Below, in pieces: positions 44,659-53,161 of a DNA stretch of 64,000 nucleotides. Made by a program: the position numbers and the translations under genes. The notes under the pieces were generated by a model. The model was not told where the DNA came from. It saw only the letters and a list, made by a program, of their open reading frames with translations, and did not search any database. The stretch is from NCBI GenBank assembly GCA_963650385.1, contig CAVJLL010000001.1, forward strand, positions 62,001 to 126,000, given 5' to 3'. The DNA is from CAG-791 sp963650385. Its GTDB lineage: Bacteria > Bacillota > Clostridia > Lachnospirales > Lachnospiraceae. Position 1 is the first letter of the stretch; every line of letters starts with the position of its first letter.

Positions 44659-45822
44659 CTACTTGATGACACGAACGCGGAATACGCCGTCCAGAGCCGC
44701 GAGCTTATCCGCCACGTCGCCGGAAACCGCAGAATCCAGATCCAGAACGGTATAGGCAACCTCTCCTCTGGACTTGTTGGTCATCTCCGCAATGTTGATG
44801 CCAGCACCGCCCATAATGGATGTAAAGCCGGTAATCATGTTGGCGACGTTCTTATGAAGAATGGCAACGCGTCCGGGTCTGGTGCATACGCCGACCTGGC
44901 AGTCCGGGTAATTTACGGAGTGCGTGATGTTGCCGTTTTCCAGATAGTCCTGCAGCTCATCCACTGCCATAATGGCGCAGTTGGTCTCGGACTCCTCGGT
45001 GGAAGCACCCAGGTGCGGCGTAGTAATGCAGCCGCGGTGACCGGCAACGACCGGATTCGGGAAGTCGGAAACATAGCGGCGCACGCGTCCGTCGTCGATG
45101 GCGGCGATCATGGCCTTTTCATCCACCAGGACATCTCTTGCCATGTTGAGGACAATGACGCCCTTTTTCATCTGCGCAATGGCATCGGCCGAAATGTATC
45201 CCTTCGTCGATTCCATCGCCGGCACGTGAATGGTGATGAAGTCGCAATTGCGGTAGATTTCATTGATATCCGTTACGTGCGTAACCTTCCGGGAAAGGTG
45301 CCATGCGTTGTCGACACCGACATACGGATCATATCCGTACACATCCATCCCGAGGTACACAGCGGCATTGGCAACGCGCACGCCGATGGCGCCCAGTCCG
45401 ATGATGCCGAGCTTTTTGCCCTCCAGCTCGGTTCCGGCGAACTGCTTTTTCTCCTTTTCCACCTGGGCGGCAATGTCCGGATTGTTCCAGTTGGAGCGCA
45501 CCCAGTCAACACCCTCTACGACGTCGCGGGATGCCAGGAGCATGCCGGCAATGACGAGCTCCTTTACACCGTTTGCATTTGCGCCCGGCGTGTTGAAAAC
45601 AACGATGCCCTTTTCTGCACAGCGCTCCAGCGGAATGTTGTTGACGCCGGCACCGGCTCTGGCAATGGCCAGCAGCGAATCGGAGAACTCCATCTCGTGC
45701 ATCTTGGCGCTGCGCACCAGAATGCCCTCTGCCTCCTCCAGCTTGTCTGTCTTGGCAAAATTCGAATCAAACCGTCCGGTTCCAACGGAAGATATGTTGT
45801 TCAGCTCTGCGTAATGAAACAC
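44659..45822 (-). CDS. serA: D-3-phosphoglycerate dehydrogenase
   Basis: A 387-residue NAD-dependent dehydrogenase that oxidises 3-phosphoglycerate to 3-phosphohydroxypyruvate, the first step of serine synthesis. The Rossmann motif is LGIIGLGAIGVRVAN; the catalytic Arg, Glu and His lie in the usual places (ending PHLGAST). A C-terminal ACT domain of about 70 residues (AGINIAEMTNKS) suggests serine feedback control. I use GTG at 45820-45822 because AAGGAG is spaced six bases from it. It follows serC by 27 bases. Confidence 0.94.
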   Translation of the reverse strand: MFHYAELNNISSVGTGRFDSNFAKTDKLEEAEGILVRSAKMHEMEFSDSLLAIARAGAGVNNIPLERCAEKGIVVFNTPGANANGVKELVIAGMLLASRDVVEGVDWVRSNWNNPDIAAQVEKEKKQFAGTELEGKKLGIIGLGAIGVRVANAAVYLGMDVYGYDPYVGVDNAWHLSRKVTHVTDINEIYRNCDFITIHVPAMESTKGYISADAIAQMKKGVIVLNMARDVLVDEKAMIAAIDDGRVRRYVSDFPNPVVAGHRGCITTPHLGASTEESETNCAIMAVDELQDYLENGNITHSVNYPDCQVGVCTRPGRVAILHKNVANMITGFTSIMGGAGINIAEMTNKSRGEVAYTVLDLDSAVSGDVADKLAALDGVFRVRVIK

Positions 45823-45849
45823 AATACTCTCCTTTCCCGGCACTCTGTA

Positions 45850-46929
45850 TCAGTGTCTGGCCTCAAAATCCTTCATGAAGGATACCAGCTTCTCCACGCC
45901 CTCGATCGGCATCGCGTTGTACATGGACGCACGCATGCCGCCGACGGTGCGGTGTCCCTTCAGAGAAACCAGTCCGTTCTCCGCCGCCTCCTTTACAAAG
46001 GCTGCATCCAGATCGGCATCACCGGTTACAAACGGTGCATTCATAAGGGAACGGTCCTCTCTGCGGACAGTACCCTTAAAGAGTCTGGACTCATCGAGAT
46101 AATCGTAGAAAATCTTCGCCTTTTCCTCGTTGTGTCTGGCAATGCCCTCCAGACCGCCCTGCTTCATGATCCACTTGAAGACCAGACCGCAGATGTAAAT
46201 GTTGTAGCAGGGAGGCGTGTTATACAGGGAATCCTTGTCCGCCTGGGTCTTATACTGGAGCATCGTAGGAACGAAGCTGTCCAGATCGTCCCGGATCAGA
46301 TCCTCACGGATGACAGCAATGACAACGCCGGCAGGGCCGACATTCTTCTGTACGCCGCCGTAGAACATGCCGTATTTGGTTACATCGATCGGACGGGAAA
46401 GAAAATTGGAGGATACGTCTGCCACGAGATCATGTCCCTTTGTGTTCGGGAGCTTGAAATATTCGGTTCCGTAAATGGTATTGTTCTCGCAGATGTAAAG
46501 ATAATCTGCGTCCTCCGGAATGGGCAGGTCGCTGCAGTCCGGAATATAGGAGAAATTCTGATCCTCGGAGGATGCCACCTTGATGGCTTCGCCGTATTTC
46601 TGCGCTTCCTTCCAGGCCTTCTTGGCCCACTGTCCGGTAACGACATAAGCAGCCTTTTTGTTGCGCATAAGGTTCATGGGAACAGCTGCAAACTGGGTGG
46701 AAGCGCCTCCCTGCAGGAACAGGACCTTATAATTGTCCGGAACGCCGACCAGTGACCGGAAATCTGCCTCGGTCTCCTTGATGAGCGCATCGAACACCTT
46801 GCTGCGGTGCGACATTTCCATCACGGACATTCCGCATCCGTGGTAGTCCAGCATTTCACTGGCTGCTGTCTGCAGTACTTCCTCCGGAAGCATTGCGGGA
46901 CCTGCTGAGAAATTATACACTCTGCTCAT
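45850..46929 (-). CDS. serC: Phosphoserine aminotransferase
   Basis: A 359-residue class V PLP aminotransferase that converts 3-phosphohydroxypyruvate to phosphoserine with glutamate. The family start RVYNFSAGPAMLPEEVL and the PLP Lys in GGVQKNVGPAGV are present. I start at ATG 46927-46929, with GAGGAGG six bases upstream. serC-serA-DUF1015 form an operon; serB is not seen in the window. Confidence 0.95.
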   Translation of the reverse strand: MSRVYNFSAGPAMLPEEVLQTAASEMLDYHGCGMSVMEMSHRSKVFDALIKETEADFRSLVGVPDNYKVLFLQGGASTQFAAVPMNLMRNKKAAYVVTGQWAKKAWKEAQKYGEAIKVASSEDQNFSYIPDCSDLPIPEDADYLYICENNTIYGTEYFKLPNTKGHDLVADVSSNFLSRPIDVTKYGMFYGGVQKNVGPAGVVIAVIREDLIRDDLDSFVPTMLQYKTQADKDSLYNTPPCYNIYICGLVFKWIMKQGGLEGIARHNEEKAKIFYDYLDESRLFKGTVRREDRSLMNAPFVTGDADLDAAFVKEAAENGLVSLKGHRTVGGMRASMYNAMPIEGVEKLVSFMKDFEARH

Positions 46930-46975
46930 TTTCATCCTCCTCTTGCTGCCAACATACCAATGCGGCAGCACATCT

Positions 46976-47851
46976 TTAGTACAGCACAACCGGTGTTCCG
47001 ACAGAAACCATCCCGTACAGCTCCGGCATAACAGCCGGCGGAATATTGACGCACCCGTGGGAGCCGTTGGTCAGGTAAATGCTGCCGCCGAAGCTCGACC
47101 GCCAGTTTGCGTCATGAAGTCCGATGCTGTTGCCGATGAAATTCATCCAGTATTTCACCGGAGACGCATAGCCCTTGCCGGTCAGTGTGATGTTCCGCTG
47201 CTTGCCGAGGATACGATAGACCCCGGTGGGGGTATCGTGTCCGAGCCGGTGGTTGCCGGTTACGATCGATGTCGTAAACCGCTGTGTACCGTTCTCATAG
47301 TAATAAAGAATCTGATTGGAAATGTCAATCTCAACATAAGTCCCGCCGCACTTTGTCACCGGAACATGCGTCTCTGTTTTCTGGTACATGATCGCCGCAG
47401 CCAGATAGTTGATTTCATACTCTACATCCAGATAGCCCGTGTTCTGGAACGTACCGTCCAGCGCAATGTAGGTTCCGTCCGTCTTCTGGAAGCCTGCGTT
47501 GTTGGCACTTCCGGACGGCGGGAAGAGATTCTGAAGACCGGAGAAGAAGCTCCGGAGCTTATTGGAATCGCAGACGTAGTAGCCGGTTGCCGGATCAATG
47601 TAATAGCTGCCGTCTGCATTGGTCACCATAACGGTCATCGCCAGCTCCGGCGTAACCACATACTGCCCCTGGCTGCCGAAATCATACGTAATCATACAAT
47701 TCGGTGCCGGCGGCAGTGCGGTCTGCGCAGCCTTCGCGGACAGTTTCCGGCCTGCGCAGAGTACAAGGCAAAGTGCCAGGCTCGCCAGAATCCGGACTGC
47801 ACAGCCGGCCGCGCCCGTGTGCGCGGTCTGCTTCTTCTTTTTGGTTATCAT
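46976..47851 (-). CDS. L,D-transpeptidase (YkuD family)
   Basis: A 291-residue exported enzyme that would form 3-3 crosslinks in peptidoglycan or attach proteins to it. It has an N-terminal signal/anchor (about residues 17-33), a middle region of the putative peptidoglycan-binding type, and a YkuD domain ending in GSHGCVNIPP with the catalytic Cys and preceding His. The usual longer N-terminal extension of Clostridial homologues is short here. The start is supported by GGGGAGAG. It lies between ilvB and serC, unrelated in pathway. Confidence 0.88.
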   Translation of the reverse strand: MITKKKKQTAHTGAAGCAVRILASLALCLVLCAGRKLSAKAAQTALPPAPNCMITYDFGSQGQYVVTPELAMTVMVTNADGSYYIDPATGYYVCDSNKLRSFFSGLQNLFPPSGSANNAGFQKTDGTYIALDGTFQNTGYLDVEYEINYLAAAIMYQKTETHVPVTKCGGTYVEIDISNQILYYYENGTQRFTTSIVTGNHRLGHDTPTGVYRILGKQRNITLTGKGYASPVKYWMNFIGNSIGLHDANWRSSFGGSIYLTNGSHGCVNIPPAVMPELYGMVSVGTPVVLY

Positions 47852-47888
47852 GTTATCTCTCCCCTGAATCGATACTTCTGTATCAAAC

Positions 47889-47909
47889 AGCCGGCCCGAA
47901 GGACCGGCT
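47889..47909 (-). terminator. UUCG-type hairpin after ilvB
   Basis: agccggcc (47889-47896) pairs with gg-ccggct (47901-47909) around one bulged base. On the minus strand the loop reads TTCG closed by C-G, a very stable tetraloop. A T-rich tract follows on the plus strand (five T) and a weaker GTTTGAT on the minus strand, so it may be a terminator for the ilv operon. Confidence 0.6.
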
Positions 47910-47938
47910 CTTTTTCTGACTGCACGTGCCCAAAGGCG

Positions 47939-49648
47939 TTACTGCTGCTCTTTGCTCTTCAGGTCCTGCTCGTCAAAGGCCTCCTCAATGGAGGCTCCCG
48001 GCGATACCATCGGGAATACCTTATCGTCCTCATCGATGACCAGCTCGATCACGACCGGTCCGTCGGCGGCAATTGCCTCCCGAAGTGCCGGCTCCAACTC
48101 CTCCTTGCTCGCTACGCGGATCGCGCGGCATCCAAGGCCTTCCGCCGTCTTGCAGTAGTCCACGGCATCCGTCAGCACCGTTGCACTGTAACGTTTGCCG
48201 TAATACAGCGTCTGCCACTGTCTTACCATGCCGAGCACCTGGTTGTTGATGACAATCTCGATGATCGGAATCCGGTAGCGGCTGGCCGTTGCGAGCTCGA
48301 TCAGATTCATGCGGAAGCACCCGTCTCCTGCAATATTGACGCAGATCTTATCCGGCCTTGCGAGCTTGGCGCCGATGCAGGCGCCGAGACCGTATCCCAT
48401 CGTGCCGAGTCCTCCGCTGGTGAGGAAGGTGCGCGGCTCGGAATAGGTATAGTACTGCGCCGCCCACATCTGATGCTGGCCAACGTCCGTTGTAATCAGA
48501 GCCTTACCCTGCGTAACGCGGTCCAGCGCCTCAATGGCCATCGGGCATGTGAGCTTTGTGTGGTCATACGAAAGCGGATACCGGCTCTTCAGCTCCTGAA
48601 TCTCCTGCATCCACTCACTGTGCGAAACCGGCGTAAGCGCGGCGTTGATTCTGCCGAGAATCTCCTTCAGATCGCCGACAAGCGCGAGGTCGATTTTAAC
48701 GTTTTTATTGATCTCTGCCTCATCGATGTCGATCTGCAGAATTTTGGCCTTATCCGCAAATTTCTTAGGATTACCGGTCTGCCGGTCGGAAAAGCGTGTT
48801 CCGAGTGCGATCACAAGGTCCGCTCTGGACAGGCCGTAATTGGATGCCTTCGTGCCGTGCATGCCGATCATGCCGGTATAATGCGGATCGTGTCCGTCGA
48901 ACACACCCTTACCCATCAGCGTATCGCACACCGGTGCATCCAGAATGCGGTCGAGCTCCCGGACCTCATCGCTTGCTCCGGAGATCACAGCGCCGCCGCC
49001 GACGTACAGATACGGGCGCTTCGCCTTCCGGATCATGTCAAGCGCACAGGCGAGTTTCTCCTCCGAACGCTTGCGGACAGGCGGCTGCGCCTTCCGCTCG
49101 GAAACCGCTGCCTCCTCCGGTGTCTCCTTCTCATAGTTGCCGGTGGCACCGGTGACATCCTTGGTGATATCCACGAGGACCGGGCCCGGGCGTCCCTCTC
49201 TTGCAATGCGGAAGGCACTGCGGATGGTGGGTGCCAGGTCCTTGATATTTTTAACAATAAAGCCGTGCTTGGTCACCGGCATGGTGATGCCGGCGATGTC
49301 GACCTCCTGGAAGGAGTCCTTACCCAGAAGCGGAAGCGTTACATTGCACGTAATGGCAACCACCGGCACCGAGTCCATGTAGGCCGTCGCAATGCCGGTT
49401 ACGAGGTTGGTTGCGCCGGGACCTGAGGTCGCCATGCAGACGCCGACCTTTCCGGAGGCTCTGGCATACCCGTCTGCCGCGTGGGCTGCGCCCTGCTCAT
49501 GGCTGGTCAGGACATGGCGGATTTTGTCGCTGTTTTTATACAGCGCATCGTATACATTCAGGATTGCGCCGCCCGGATAGCCGAACACGGTATCGACGCC
49601 CTGCTCCAGAAGACACTGGATGATGATTTCTGAACCGTTAAGCTTCAT
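47939..49648 (-). CDS. ilvB: Acetolactate synthase large subunit
   Basis: A 569-residue TPP enzyme of branched-chain amino acid synthesis that joins two pyruvates, or pyruvate and 2-oxobutyrate. The catalytic Glu is in TSHEQGAAHAADGYARA, and the TPP/Mg motif is GDGCFRMN...VINN. The length is typical of biosynthetic IlvB with FAD domain. No small regulatory subunit gene (ilvN/ilvH) lies next to it. It follows ilvD by 27 bases. Confidence 0.94.
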   Translation of the reverse strand: MKLNGSEIIIQCLLEQGVDTVFGYPGGAILNVYDALYKNSDKIRHVLTSHEQGAAHAADGYARASGKVGVCMATSGPGATNLVTGIATAYMDSVPVVAITCNVTLPLLGKDSFQEVDIAGITMPVTKHGFIVKNIKDLAPTIRSAFRIAREGRPGPVLVDITKDVTGATGNYEKETPEEAAVSERKAQPPVRKRSEEKLACALDMIRKAKRPYLYVGGGAVISGASDEVRELDRILDAPVCDTLMGKGVFDGHDPHYTGMIGMHGTKASNYGLSRADLVIALGTRFSDRQTGNPKKFADKAKILQIDIDEAEINKNVKIDLALVGDLKEILGRINAALTPVSHSEWMQEIQELKSRYPLSYDHTKLTCPMAIEALDRVTQGKALITTDVGQHQMWAAQYYTYSEPRTFLTSGGLGTMGYGLGACIGAKLARPDKICVNIAGDGCFRMNLIELATASRYRIPIIEIVINNQVLGMVRQWQTLYYGKRYSATVLTDAVDYCKTAEGLGCRAIRVASKEELEPALREAIAADGPVVIELVIDEDDKVFPMVSPGASIEEAFDEQDLKSKEQQ

Positions 49649-49675
49649 GCTTACCTCCTATGCCGCCGTTTTTCC

Positions 49676-51355
49676 TCAGACCTGCAGCTCCTTCGGAAGC
49701 TCGAGAATCGCACCGCGGTTTCCGGATGTGACAAGTGCCTGATAACGGGCCAGATATCCGTCGGTGATCTTCGGCTTTCTGGGCGTCCATGCCGCGCGGC
49801 GCTTAGCCAGCTCCTCGTCGGAAACCTTCAGCTCCAGGCGGTTGTTCGGGATGTCAACTAAAATGGTGTCGCCTTCCTCGACCAGTGCGATCGGTCCGCC
49901 GACAGCAGCCTCCGGGCTCACATGGCCGATGGCAGCGCCGCGGGAGGCACCGGAAAAGCGTCCGTCGGTAATAAGAGCAACGGTAGAGCCAAGGCCCATG
50001 CCGATGATGGCAGAGGTCGGATTGAGCATTTCGCGCATGCCGGGACCGCCCTTGGGTCCCTCGTAGCGAATGACAACCACATCGCCCTCATGAATCTGTC
50101 CGGTGGTAATCGCCTTGATGGCGTCCTCTTCGCAGTCAAAGACGCGGGCAGGGCCCTCATGGGTCATCATTTCCGGTGCAACGGCACTTCTCTTTACAAT
50201 GCCGGTATCCGGAGCCAGATTTCCCTTCAGGACAGCGATGCCGCCGTTGGGCATGAACGGATCCTCGAGCGGGCGGATGACCTCCGGATTGCGGTTTTCG
50301 GCCGAAGCGATGTTCTCTCCGGTCGTCTTACCGGTTACGGTGATGCCGTCCAGGTGCAGGAGGTTTTTCTTCGTCAACTCCTTCATGACCGCGTAAATAC
50401 CGCCGGCCTCGTTCAGATCCTCCATGTAGGTCGGGCCTGCCGGTGCCAGGTGGCACAGGTTCGGCGTGCGGTCGGAAATCTCGTTTGCATACTCCATGTT
50501 GAGCTCAAAGCCGCACTCGTGCGCGATGGCAGGAAGGTGCAGCATTGTGTTGGTGGAGCAGCCCAGCGCCATATCCACCGTCAGGGCGTTGGTGATGGCT
50601 TCCTTGGTCATGATGTCTCTGGGGCGAATGTTCTTCTCGATGAGGTTCATCACGGCATAGCCAGCCTCCTTGGCAAGACGGATGCGGGCAGAATACACGG
50701 CCGGGATGGTTCCGTTGCCGCGAAGGCCCATGCCGATGGCCTCGGTCAGGCAGTTCATGGAGTTCGCCGTGTACATGCCGGAGCAGGAGCCGCAGGTAGG
50801 ACACACGTTCTCTTCAAAATCAGAGAGCTGCTCTCTTGTGATCTTTCCGGAGTCAAACTCGCCCACGGCCTCGAACATAGAGGAAAGGGAACGCTTTCTT
50901 CCGTTCACATGGCCTGCCAGCATGGGACCGCCGGAGACGAATACCGTCGGAATATTGATTCTGGCTGCCGCCATCAGAAGGCCGGGAACGTTCTTGTCAC
51001 AGTTGGGGATCATGACAAGGCCGTCAAACTGATGTGCCTTTGCCATACACTCCGTGGAGTCTGCAATCAGATCCCGCGTTACCAGGGAATACTTCATGCC
51101 GACATGGCCCATGGCGATGCCGTCGCAGACCGCAATAGCCGGGAACAGAACCGGAACGCCGCCCGCCTCTGCGATGCCCAGCTTGACTGCCTGTGCAATC
51201 TTATCCAGGTTCATGTGTCCGGGAACAATCTCGTTATAGGAGCAGACAACGCCGATCATCGGCTTCTTCATCTCGGCCTTGGTAAAGCCAAGAGCATTGA
51301 AAAGACTCCGGTGCGGAGCCTGCTGGATTCCTTCTCTTACATTATCACTGCGCAT
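49676..51355 (-). CDS. ilvD: Dihydroxy-acid dehydratase
   Basis: A 559-residue iron-sulfur dehydratase that forms the 2-oxo acid precursors of valine and isoleucine. Cluster Cys motifs NCDKNVPG and CPTCGSCSGMYTANSMNCL are complete. It lies between leuB and ilvB. The upstream gap of 137 bases holds R4 repeat sequence rather than a regulatory leader I can recognise. Confidence 0.96.
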   Translation of the reverse strand: MRSDNVREGIQQAPHRSLFNALGFTKAEMKKPMIGVVCSYNEIVPGHMNLDKIAQAVKLGIAEAGGVPVLFPAIAVCDGIAMGHVGMKYSLVTRDLIADSTECMAKAHQFDGLVMIPNCDKNVPGLLMAAARINIPTVFVSGGPMLAGHVNGRKRSLSSMFEAVGEFDSGKITREQLSDFEENVCPTCGSCSGMYTANSMNCLTEAIGMGLRGNGTIPAVYSARIRLAKEAGYAVMNLIEKNIRPRDIMTKEAITNALTVDMALGCSTNTMLHLPAIAHECGFELNMEYANEISDRTPNLCHLAPAGPTYMEDLNEAGGIYAVMKELTKKNLLHLDGITVTGKTTGENIASAENRNPEVIRPLEDPFMPNGGIAVLKGNLAPDTGIVKRSAVAPEMMTHEGPARVFDCEEDAIKAITTGQIHEGDVVVIRYEGPKGGPGMREMLNPTSAIIGMGLGSTVALITDGRFSGASRGAAIGHVSPEAAVGGPIALVEEGDTILVDIPNNRLELKVSDEELAKRRAAWTPRKPKITDGYLARYQALVTSGNRGAILELPKELQV

Positions 51356-51400
51356 ATATACTTCCTCTCTCAGATGTATGAATGCTGTTCAATCACTACT

Positions 51401-51490
51401 CGCCAACCAAGCGACGGGTCCTGGCGGAGTTGTCCGTCACCCCGTCGCCTGTCCGTCACCCCGTCGCCTGGCCGGCGGCTGTACATTTAC
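51401..51490. repeat. R4 repeat with an internal 19-bp tandem duplication
   Basis: The R4 core is inverted relative to the copy at 1281-1331 (gcgacgggtcctggcggagt). It continues into two exact 19-bp tandem units of tgtccgtcaccccgtcgcc at 51431-51449 and 51450-51468. It fills the leuB-ilvD gap. Confidence 0.7.
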
Positions 51491-51492
51491 TA

Positions 51493-52596
51493 TCAGTTAA
51501 TCCGCTCGGCAACGGCATCTCCGATCTCCGCACAGTTTGCAGAGGTCAGGCCGGCTGCCTGCGCCTTGTCCTTGGGCATAAGGTCGATGCTGCGGATGCC
51601 GTCTGCCAGTGTCTTCTTTACTGCGTTCTCGATGGCATCGGCTTCCTTTTGAAGATCAAAGGAATACCGCAGCATCATCGCTGCAGAAAGAATGGTGGCA
51701 ATGGGGTTGGCAATGCCGAGTCCTGCGATATCCGGCGCGCTGCCGTGGCTGGGCTCGTAGAGTCCGAAGCTCCCGTCCGAGAGCGATGCAGAGGACAGCA
51801 TGCCGATCGAGCCGGTGATCATGGATGCCTCGTCGGAGAGGATGTCGCCGAACATATTCTCGGTCACTACAACATCAAACTGCTCCGGATTCTTGACGAG
51901 CTGCATGGCGCAGTTGTCAACCAGCATATCCTCGACCTCGATGTCCGGATAATCCGCCGCCATCTCATGGACGATCCTGCGCCAGAGGCGGGAGGTGTCC
52001 AGAACGTTTGCCTTATCCACGCTGGTCAGCTTTCTTCGGCGCTTGCCGGCAATCTCAAAGGCCTTTTTCACGATGCGGCGAATCTCATTCTCGTTGTACT
52101 GCAGGGTGTCCACAGCCGTCTCCACGCCGTCGATCGTTTTCGTCCAGCGATCACCGAAGTACAGACCTCCCGTCAGCTCTCTTACGATAATCATGTCAAA
52201 ATTACGGCCGCCCTCCTTCGATGCCAGCGGGCAGGAAGCGGCGAGCTCCGGGAAAAGATACGCGGGACGCAGATTTGCATACAGGCCAAGGGCCTTTCGA
52301 AGTGCCAAAAGTCCCGCCTCCGGGCGCTGCTGCGGCGGCAGCTGGTACCAGGGAGACGTCTTGGCATCGCCGCCGATGGAGCCCATAAGGACAGCATCGC
52401 TGGACTTTGCAATATCAATGGTCTCCTGTGTCAGCGGTACGCCGTACCGATCGATGGAGCATCCCCCCATCAGGATGTCGGTAAATCGGATGGTGTGTCC
52501 ATATCGGTCCGCTGTCTTCTCCAGAACCTTTCTGGCTTCGGCAACGATCTCCGGACCGATTCCGTCTCCGCTGATGACTGCTATATTCATTTCCAT
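51493..52596 (-). CDS. leuB: 3-isopropylmalate dehydrogenase
   Basis: A 367-residue enzyme of leucine synthesis that oxidises and decarboxylates 3-isopropylmalate. Family motifs include SGDGIGPEIV, LLALRKALGLYANLRP and YEPSHGSAPDIAG. The start ATG follows AAAAGGAG. leuA, leuC and leuD are not in the window. It is the first gene of the leuB-ilvD-ilvB run, preceded by a perfect 14-bp hairpin. Confidence 0.95.
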   Translation of the reverse strand: MEMNIAVISGDGIGPEIVAEARKVLEKTADRYGHTIRFTDILMGGCSIDRYGVPLTQETIDIAKSSDAVLMGSIGGDAKTSPWYQLPPQQRPEAGLLALRKALGLYANLRPAYLFPELAASCPLASKEGGRNFDMIIVRELTGGLYFGDRWTKTIDGVETAVDTLQYNENEIRRIVKKAFEIAGKRRRKLTSVDKANVLDTSRLWRRIVHEMAADYPDIEVEDMLVDNCAMQLVKNPEQFDVVVTENMFGDILSDEASMITGSIGMLSSASLSDGSFGLYEPSHGSAPDIAGLGIANPIATILSAAMMLRYSFDLQKEADAIENAVKKTLADGIRSIDLMPKDKAQAAGLTSANCAEIGDAVAERIN

Positions 52597-52638
52597 AGAA
52601 CAGAAATCTCCTTTTAAGTAGCTCTTTCCTTTATATAC

Positions 52639-52669
52639 GCAGAAAGAAGGCGATCCGCCTTCTTTCTGC
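52639..52669 (-). terminator. Perfect 14-bp hairpin between yajC and leuB
   Basis: gcagaaagaaggcg (52639-52652) and its reverse complement (52656-52669) enclose a three-base loop. No T-run follows on either strand. It lies 46 bases after the yajC stop and 42 bases before the leuB start, so it may be a yajC terminator or a leader element of leuB. Confidence 0.55.
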
Positions 52670-52715
52670 TCTGCATGAATAAGGGGAGAAAGCTCTCTCC
52701 GTTATTGACTCTTTA

Positions 52716-53033
52716 TCAGGCTTCTGCAGCAGCATCCTCCGGCTTCTCAACCTGAACAATGGCTGCCTTCTGCATCGGGATGCGGCAGTTCTTGTTGTTG
52801 CCGAACTCCACGATGACCGTATCGTCGTTCATATCAACAATGATTCCGTAGAAGCCGGCTGTGGTCAGAACGCTGTCGCCGACTGCAACCGTCGCGAGCA
52901 TGGACTCCTTCTGCTTCTTCTCCTTGCTCTGAGGACGAATAAGGAAGAAATAGAAAAAAGCAACCAGAATTACAATGTAGATAATCGCAATCATGCTGGA
53001 GCTTCCGGTGGAACTAAGTAAACTAAGTGTCAT
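52716..53033 (-). CDS. yajC: Preprotein translocase accessory subunit YajC
   Basis: A 105-residue protein with one N-terminal membrane segment (about residues 12-31, AIIYIVILVAFFYFFLIRPQ) ending in the IRPQ-K signature, followed by the conserved soluble part (SVLTTAGFYGIIVDMNDDTVIVEFG). It associates with SecDF. The C-terminus is Glu/Ala rich. It follows tgt, the same order found in many bacteria (tgt-yajC). Confidence 0.93.
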   Translation of the reverse strand: MTLSLLSSTGSSSMIAIIYIVILVAFFYFFLIRPQSKEKKQKESMLATVAVGDSVLTTAGFYGIIVDMNDDTVIVEFGNNKNCRIPMQKAAIVQVEKPEDAAAEA

Positions 53034-53111
53034 TGAAACATCCTCCTGAAATAGTGTCTGTGGACTCTGAACAACTACTATACATCAAACCATGGAAAAA
53101 ACATAGCGTTT

Positions 53112-53155
53112 TCGATATTGCCCGCCACCCTGTCGCGTTGCGGGCGAATGGACTC
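53112..53155. repeat. Short R4-like intergenic segment
   Basis: ttgcccgccaccctgtcgcg and gcgggcgaatggactc recall the gcccggctggcgaatggacc end of the copy at 41574-41650. It forms a gcccgc/gcgggc hairpin between tgt and yajC. Confidence 0.4.
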
Positions 53156-53161
53156 TAAGGC

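Noticed and set aside
44650..49426. Very long plus-strand open frames opposite serC, serA, L,D-transpeptidase and ilvB
   Set aside because: They are antisense to genes with complete family motifs, lack SD sequences and recognisable domains, and arise from the codon bias of the minus-strand genes.
51431..51468. CRISPR-like repeat
   Set aside because: Only two adjacent units without spacers; it is a tandem duplication inside an intergenic repeat.
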